Assembly: GCF_900156895.1 (NCBI RefSeq)
Contig: NZ_FTPD01000082.1
Coordinates: 234,161 to 298,160 of the forward strand
Length of the DNA: 64,000 nucleotides
Direction: 5' to 3'
From: Mesorhizobium prunaredense
GTDB taxonomy: Bacteria > Pseudomonadota > Alphaproteobacteria > Rhizobiales > Rhizobiaceae
Below are positions 60,766 through 64,000 of this stretch, piece by piece. Numbering within the stretch: the stretch's first letter is position 1; each line of letters begins with the position of its first letter. Below the pieces are notes generated by a model that ran no database searches, had not been told where the DNA came from, and saw only the letters and a program-made list of their open reading frames with translations. The position numbers were made by a program, and so were the translations under genes.

Positions 60766-61050
60766 ATGAAACTATTGGTAAAGGCACTCTCGACGCTCGC
60801 GCTCATGCTCGCCATCGGCGGGAGCGCGCTTGCGCAGGAATACGTGAAGGGCGAAGTCATCAAGGTTGACGCCAAACAGAAGAAGGTGACGATCAAGCAT
60901 GAGCCGCTGACCAATCTCGACATGCCAGCAATGACGATGGTGTTCGTCGTTGCGGAGCAGAGCATGCTCGATAAAGTCAAAACGGGTCAGCCGATCGAGT
61001 TCACTGCCGACCGCGTCAACGGACGCATCACGGTCACCGACATCAAGTGA
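60766..61050 (+). CDS. CusF-like periplasmic copper chaperone
   Basis: A 94-residue protein with signal peptide (LVKALSTLALMLAIGGSALA) and the CusF fold. CusF binds Cu(I) with His, two Met and a cation-pi Trp. Here the pocket is conserved as IKHEPLTNLDMPAMTMVF: the His and the MTM methionines are present but the Trp position is Met (NLDMPAM instead of NWPEM). That is common among rhizobial versions and could alter affinity. Last gene of the cassette; followed by a 10-bp hairpin. Confidence 0.88.
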   Translation: MKLLVKALSTLALMLAIGGSALAQEYVKGEVIKVDAKQKKVTIKHEPLTNLDMPAMTMVFVVAEQSMLDKVKTGQPIEFTADRVNGRITVTDIK

Positions 61051-61063
61051 TCCACGACCAGCG

Positions 61064-61088
61064 CCGCGGGTTGCAAATCAACCCGCGG
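61064..61088 (+). terminator. Hairpin after the copper cassette
   Basis: CCGCGGGTTG (61064-61073), loop CAAAT, CAACCCGCGG (61079-61088), a perfect 10-bp stem 13 nt after the CusF-like stop. It is not followed by a U-run; GC strength alone may stop transcription. Confidence 0.55.
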
Positions 61089-61116
61089 CCGCCGTCCGAT
61101 CAGGCAAAAACGCGCG

Positions 61117-61485
61117 TCACGACGAGGGGGCCGCGCAGAATGTTATCCAGAGATTCTCTTTCCAATCGTCAGGTGCGGAACGGCTTAGAGGCATCTCTAT
61201 AGGATATCTTCGCGCGCCCACGCTTACATACGCCGGATAATTGCAGCGAACGCGTGCACGATGCTTGCCGGTATCTTCATATCTGACAGCGCCGCTCGCG
61301 TCCGTCTCGACCAAGCCAATAGCGACGTCAAAGTCATAGTCTCCATCTCGCGAGACGCTATTGTTCAGGATGCTGAGCTGGACCGAGGTGGCATCTGGAA
61401 AATTGGCAGTATAAAAGATCAGTCGCTCTGCCGGCATCGAGGGCGTAGCCACCAACACGCCGGCAAAAAATGCAATGGCGCGCAT
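61117..61485 (-). CDS. Small secreted hypothetical protein
   Basis: A 122-residue protein from the ATG at 61485, preceded by GGAGGAGA; the open frame reaches 61569 but without support. The N-terminus is a signal peptide (MRAIAFFAGVLVATPSMPAE). The mature part is beta-rich (VQLSILNNSVSRDGDYDFDV). No known domain recognised. Convergent with the CusF-like gene. Confidence 0.55.
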   Translation of the reverse strand: MRAIAFFAGVLVATPSMPAERLIFYTANFPDATSVQLSILNNSVSRDGDYDFDVAIGLVETDASGAVRYEDTGKHRARVRCNYPAYVSVGARRYPIEMPLSRSAPDDWKENLWITFCAAPSS

Positions 61486-61627
61486 CTCCTCCTCCCGAGG
61501 ATCCAAGACGAGGCTATCATCTCTCGCATCGATATTCGAATCACTGTTCCGGGCAGTGGCCCGAGGCATTCAGATGCGTACTTCGTGTGTGTCTCCTCCC
61601 TTTCGTTATCTCGAGTCAGGACCATCG

Positions 61628-61894
61628 ATGGCAAATCCTCCGCGCCGACCGACAAATCCAATGGCTGCCGCCGAAGCCGCATTCAAGCCTGCCAAGAAGC
61701 CGGCCGCACCGGCTCGCGAAACCGCAGCTGCTCCAAATGTCAGAGAGCTTGTTTCAATCAGGATTGATCGAGCTGTCCTGGATTATTTCCAGGGCGACGG
61801 ACCGGGCTGGCAGGACCGTATCAACGACGCTTTGCGGGCCATGGTCGAGAAGCGGATCGCCGCCGAGGACGACCGTCCGGACGACATCACCTGA
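61628..61894 (+). CDS. BrnA-like antitoxin, no toxin gene next to it
   Basis: An 88-residue protein; residues about 45-80 read VSIRIDRAVLDYFQGDGPGW and QDRINDALRAMVEKR, the ribbon-helix-helix region of the BrnA family. BrnA normally follows brnT, which encodes the RNase toxin. Upstream here lies only a minus-strand secreted-protein gene, so this is an orphan antitoxin or a regulator in its own right. The start ATG at 61628 is chosen because the N-terminal Pro/Ala tail is typical; 51 further upstream codons are open. Confidence 0.65.
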   Translation: MANPPRRPTNPMAAAEAAFKPAKKPAAPARETAAAPNVRELVSIRIDRAVLDYFQGDGPGWQDRINDALRAMVEKRIAAEDDRPDDIT

Positions 61895-61996
61895 GCATCG
61901 CAGAGCCGCCGGGCGGAGCTGGCGGCGAGCCAAATTGAATATGTTCTGCTGGCCATGCCTCAGAGACAATCTCGAAAGCTCGCGATGATTGCTGGG

Positions 61997-62149
61997 TCAC
62001 CACTTGGCGGCGTCGGCCAAAGCTACCCCAAGTACGCCAGCAATGGCTCCGATCGCGCGATTATATAGCGGTGACTCTCCAAACGGGTTGGGCAGTCGAT
62101 CCTGCATTCGTCGGAAGAGACGGGATGCCAAGCGTCGAACTTTCTTCAA
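61997..62149 (-). CDS. Possible small protein or remnant, 50 residues
   Basis: A TTG-start frame directly after an in-frame TAG: KKVRRLASRLFRRMQDRLPN, a Lys/Arg-rich start, then AIGAIAGVLGVALADAAKW, a hydrophobic segment. The composition is that of a small cationic amphipathic or membrane peptide. No ribosome site is obvious, so it may be the tail of a lost gene. Low confidence. Confidence 0.25.
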   Translation of the reverse strand: MKKVRRLASRLFRRMQDRLPNPFGESPLYNRAIGAIAGVLGVALADAAKW

Positions 62150-62183
62150 CTAGAAGTCGCGCCGAACCCTGCCCTTACCGCTT

Positions 62184-62224
62184 CCCGTCCAGAGGCAGGT
62201 CTTGAAAGCCTGCCTCTGGACGGG
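62184..62224. repeat. Perfect 16-bp hairpin
   Basis: CCCGTCCAGAGGCAGG (62184-62199), loop TCTTGAAAG, CCTGCCTCTGGACGGG (62209-62224). It is isolated from any gene stop (290 nt after the BrnA-like gene, 165 nt before the next start). No U-run, no terminal repeats and no tRNA fold. It could be a terminator, a small RNA fold or the relic of a mobile element. Confidence 0.65.
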
Positions 62225-62388
62225 TCGGCCCAACGACATCCGACACTCAGTGGACCGTAAGTTCCACAGCGGAATATTTGGATCAATGTAGCACGACATC
62301 GGCAAACGTCGCCCCGCCAGGTGAATGTCTGCGCTTTTGGCCCACTGCAGTCGGCAGGTTCCACGGAGTGTAGACTGAAAGGGTACCC

Positions 62389-63045
62389 ATGGACGCTGCA
62401 GAGGTAATTGTTGAAGCGATCCGGCAGATACCTTCTGGGTCCGGCCTATTCAATCACTACGAAAGCTATGAAGCCGCCTGCGAGGATGCGGATGCGCCGA
62501 AATTGCGCCGGCACAATCTCGGGCTCTATGTTCGGAGTTTCATCGAGCGTCAACCTGCTGACTTGTGGATAGCTGAGGCGCCTTCGCGTTATGGCGCGCG
62601 CTGGTCGGGCGTGCCTTTCACCCATCAAGGCAACTTGAAAGAAATGGCCGAGATGCTGGGCTTGCCGAACTCCTTTGCCGTACCGACACGGGATCCAGAA
62701 AGCGGCGCAAGCCGAACCTCTTTAGCTATCTGGGAAATCTTCCCAAGGCCGATGCCGCTTTTGTGGAACGTCGTCATGCTGCACCCGTTCAAACTGCGGA
62801 ACGGTCAAATCAGAAATGCAGAAACGACTCGCGAGCACCACGAACTTTGCCGCGAGTCTCTGACACTGGTCCTCGACACGTTCAGGCCGAAGCGCATTAT
62901 CGCGATTGGCAGTGTATCAGCAAAGGCGCTTGGCCGAATGGGAGTACCTGTGAGGCAGGTGGCCCATCCAAGACGGAATCGCCACCACCTCTTCTGGGCC
63001 GATATGAAGAAGCTGGGTATCGGCCGTAGTTGCAGCCCTTTTTGA
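62389..63045 (+). CDS. Uracil-DNA-glycosylase superfamily protein (divergent)
   Basis: A 218-residue cytoplasmic protein with the fold-defining segments of the UDG superfamily: the beta strand and loop WIAEAPSRYGARWSGVPFT, the central LLWNVVMLHPF, and the late RIIAIGSVSAKALGRMGVPV followed by AHPRR, where UDGs have an H-P-(S/N) loop. The usual UDG water-activating motif is not clearly kept, so base-excision activity is unproven. The start ATG at 62389 has a weak leader (AAAGGGTACCC). Standalone gene. Confidence 0.7.
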   Translation: MDAAEVIVEAIRQIPSGSGLFNHYESYEAACEDADAPKLRRHNLGLYVRSFIERQPADLWIAEAPSRYGARWSGVPFTHQGNLKEMAEMLGLPNSFAVPTRDPESGASRTSLAIWEIFPRPMPLLWNVVMLHPFKLRNGQIRNAETTREHHELCRESLTLVLDTFRPKRIIAIGSVSAKALGRMGVPVRQVAHPRRNRHHLFWADMKKLGIGRSCSPF

Positions 63046-63462
63046 GCCGCGACCATCGCGCGCCGTTTAATTGCCCACCATGTCAGCATGGCTCATCCGC
63101 CGCCTAAGGTCGCCTTTTTGACCCGTTCGAGACCTTCATTCTCGGCTTTGCGAATGGCAGCAACGCGCCCCATGTCGGCCGTTGAGGTGATCTTTGCTGT
63201 TGCCCGATAAGCAGACGTTGCCGGCGACCATCCTCGACATCGTAGTCGCGCCACTACCGGTCATTCGCAGCGCGCCTCATTAGCTGACCTTCAGCCACTG
63301 GCCGGAGTCGACCCGTAGCTGCCCTTCCTGCGGAGAAGAGCAAAGGCAAGCTTCCTCGTGCGCGCGCACCGTGCCGGGTGTATGTTGCTGATATGAGTTG
63401 GGTCGACGCCCTTCAGGCTCTCACGCGACCAAGCAGGGTCGGGTCAGCAACAGGAGGAAGTT
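63046..63462. other. Intergenic region, no firm gene
   Basis: 417 nt before the NTF2-like gene. One minus-strand short frame (63093-63254) is listed separately. GGAGGAAGTT at the right end is the ribosome site of the NTF2-like gene. Nothing else recognised. Confidence 0.5.
63093..63254 (-). CDS. Possible small protein, 53 residues
   Basis: A GTG-start frame whose C-terminal half reads STADMGRVAAIRKAENEGLE followed by RVKKATLGGG, a plausible amphipathic helix. The N-terminal half is Arg-rich and unconvincing, and no ribosome site is seen. It may be the end of a lost gene. Low confidence. Confidence 0.2.
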   Translation of the reverse strand: MARLRCRGWSPATSAYRATAKITSTADMGRVAAIRKAENEGLERVKKATLGGG

Positions 63463-63870
63463 ATGGCAGACGCGACGCTAAGAAATCAGAACTCCGAGCT
63501 CGTTCGGCGCGGTTATGCCGCGTTCAACTCGGGAGACATGGACACGCTCACGCAAATCATCGACGAGTCCTGCATCTGGCATACTCCGGGGAAGAGTCCG
63601 ATCGCCGGGGACTACGAAGGCCGCGAGGCGACCTTTGGCCAGTTCGGCCGTTATGGCGGCGAAACCCACGGGACTTTCAAGGCCAACCTTTTGCATGTGA
63701 TGGAGAGCGAGGACGGACGCGCGGTGGGCGTCCATCGCAATACCGGGGAGCGCAACGGCAAACGGCTGGATGTGCTCTGTTGCATCGTCTTCGACATCAG
63801 GAACGGCAAGGTGATGGATGGCCGAGAGCACTTCTACGACCTCTACGCCTGGGACACGTTCTGGGCCTAG
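63463..63870 (+). CDS. NTF2-like / SnoaL-like domain protein
   Basis: A 135-residue single-domain protein of the NTF2-like superfamily: LVRRGYAAFNSGDMDTLTQI, then WHTPGKSPIAGDYEGREATF, then FDIRNGKVMDGREHFYDLYA and DTFW. The fold forms a cone-shaped pocket used by many isomerases, hydrolases and binding proteins, so no reaction can be named. The ATG follows GGAGGAAGTT. Monocistronic in view. Confidence 0.8.
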   Translation: MADATLRNQNSELVRRGYAAFNSGDMDTLTQIIDESCIWHTPGKSPIAGDYEGREATFGQFGRYGGETHGTFKANLLHVMESEDGRAVGVHRNTGERNGKRLDVLCCIVFDIRNGKVMDGREHFYDLYAWDTFWA

Positions 63871-64000
63871 CCTCGTAGGCGACCCGGACCGGCACGCGAA
63901 TCGCCCCGGGTCCGGCCGGGAGAGTCAGTTTAGGGGCGCTACTTGCTCGTTGGGACGAGACCAACGACCGCTTCCCATCCAAGGACGAAGCCGCTCGCGC

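Larger units (their letters stand above)
61895..62388. other. Intergenic region with a long hairpin and a possible small frame
   Basis: 494 nt. It contains the hairpin at 62184-62224 and a minus-strand 50-residue frame at 61997-62149, listed separately. Otherwise nothing recognised. Confidence 0.5.

Overview
The window reads as chromosomal DNA of an alphaproteobacterium of the order Hyphomicrobiales (Rhizobiales), most like Mesorhizobium or a close Phyllobacteriaceae relative. The support is: GC-rich codon use throughout; the gene run bamA-lpxD-fabZ-lpxA-lpxI-lpxB next to gltA, gltX, comEC, lexA, moeA, moaC, trpC, trpD; an alphaproteobacterial SOS box (GTTC-N7-GTTC) before lexA; a GGAAC-N16-CGTT general-stress promoter before otsA; and dispersed palindromic intergenic repeats of the rhizobial mosaic type. 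No species can be named from sequence reading alone. I saw no tRNA, rRNA, CRISPR array, intact transposase or integrase.

Layout. 0-24 kb is housekeeping core: outer-membrane assembly and lipid A synthesis (bamA 3' part, lpxD, fabZ, lpxA, lpxI, lpxB), citrate synthase and glutamyl-tRNA synthetase, comEC, then a tightly coupled minus-strand run (ppiD-like, trpD, trpC, moaC, moeA, lexA), and tpiA, secG, an L,D-transpeptidase and pyrG on the plus strand. 24-39 kb is more plastic. Two DUF982 genes and a DUF982 remnant bracket a truncated response regulator, a TetR-controlled HlyD/FtsX/ATPase exporter, and a stress-carbohydrate block (glycosyltransferase, glycogen-debranching-like enzyme, OtsA, OtsB). 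A LuxR-type regulator, an HWE histidine kinase and a NarL-type response regulator follow.

39-52.5 kb is catabolic. A BKACE (DUF849) enzyme and a class III aminotransferase sit with an RpiR regulator and a TAXI-type TRAP transporter, and a shared operator-like motif lies in both intergenic regions. Next is a DctPQM TRAP transporter with an L-idonate-dehydrogenase-like enzyme and a FadR-type GntR regulator. Both look like import-and-oxidise modules for organic or sugar acids.

52.9-64 kb is accessory DNA. A TetR-like regulator faces a minus-strand operon that starts with a frameshifted small gene and continues with a DUF4188 protein and an unusual fusion of a multi-helix membrane domain to an NNMT/PNMT/TEMT-like methyltransferase. 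A sigma70-like promoter between them is flanked by two matching operators. This is the least ordinary unit in the window. It is followed by a broken C-terminal piece of a multicopper oxidase, then a periplasmic copper-handling cassette (YqaA-like membrane protein, His-rich protein, lipoprotein, TolC-like factor, multicopper oxidase, cupredoxin, CusF-like) that has no efflux pump or regulator in view. The last 3 kb hold an orphan BrnA-like antitoxin, a uracil-DNA-glycosylase-superfamily protein, an NTF2-like protein and a long hairpin.
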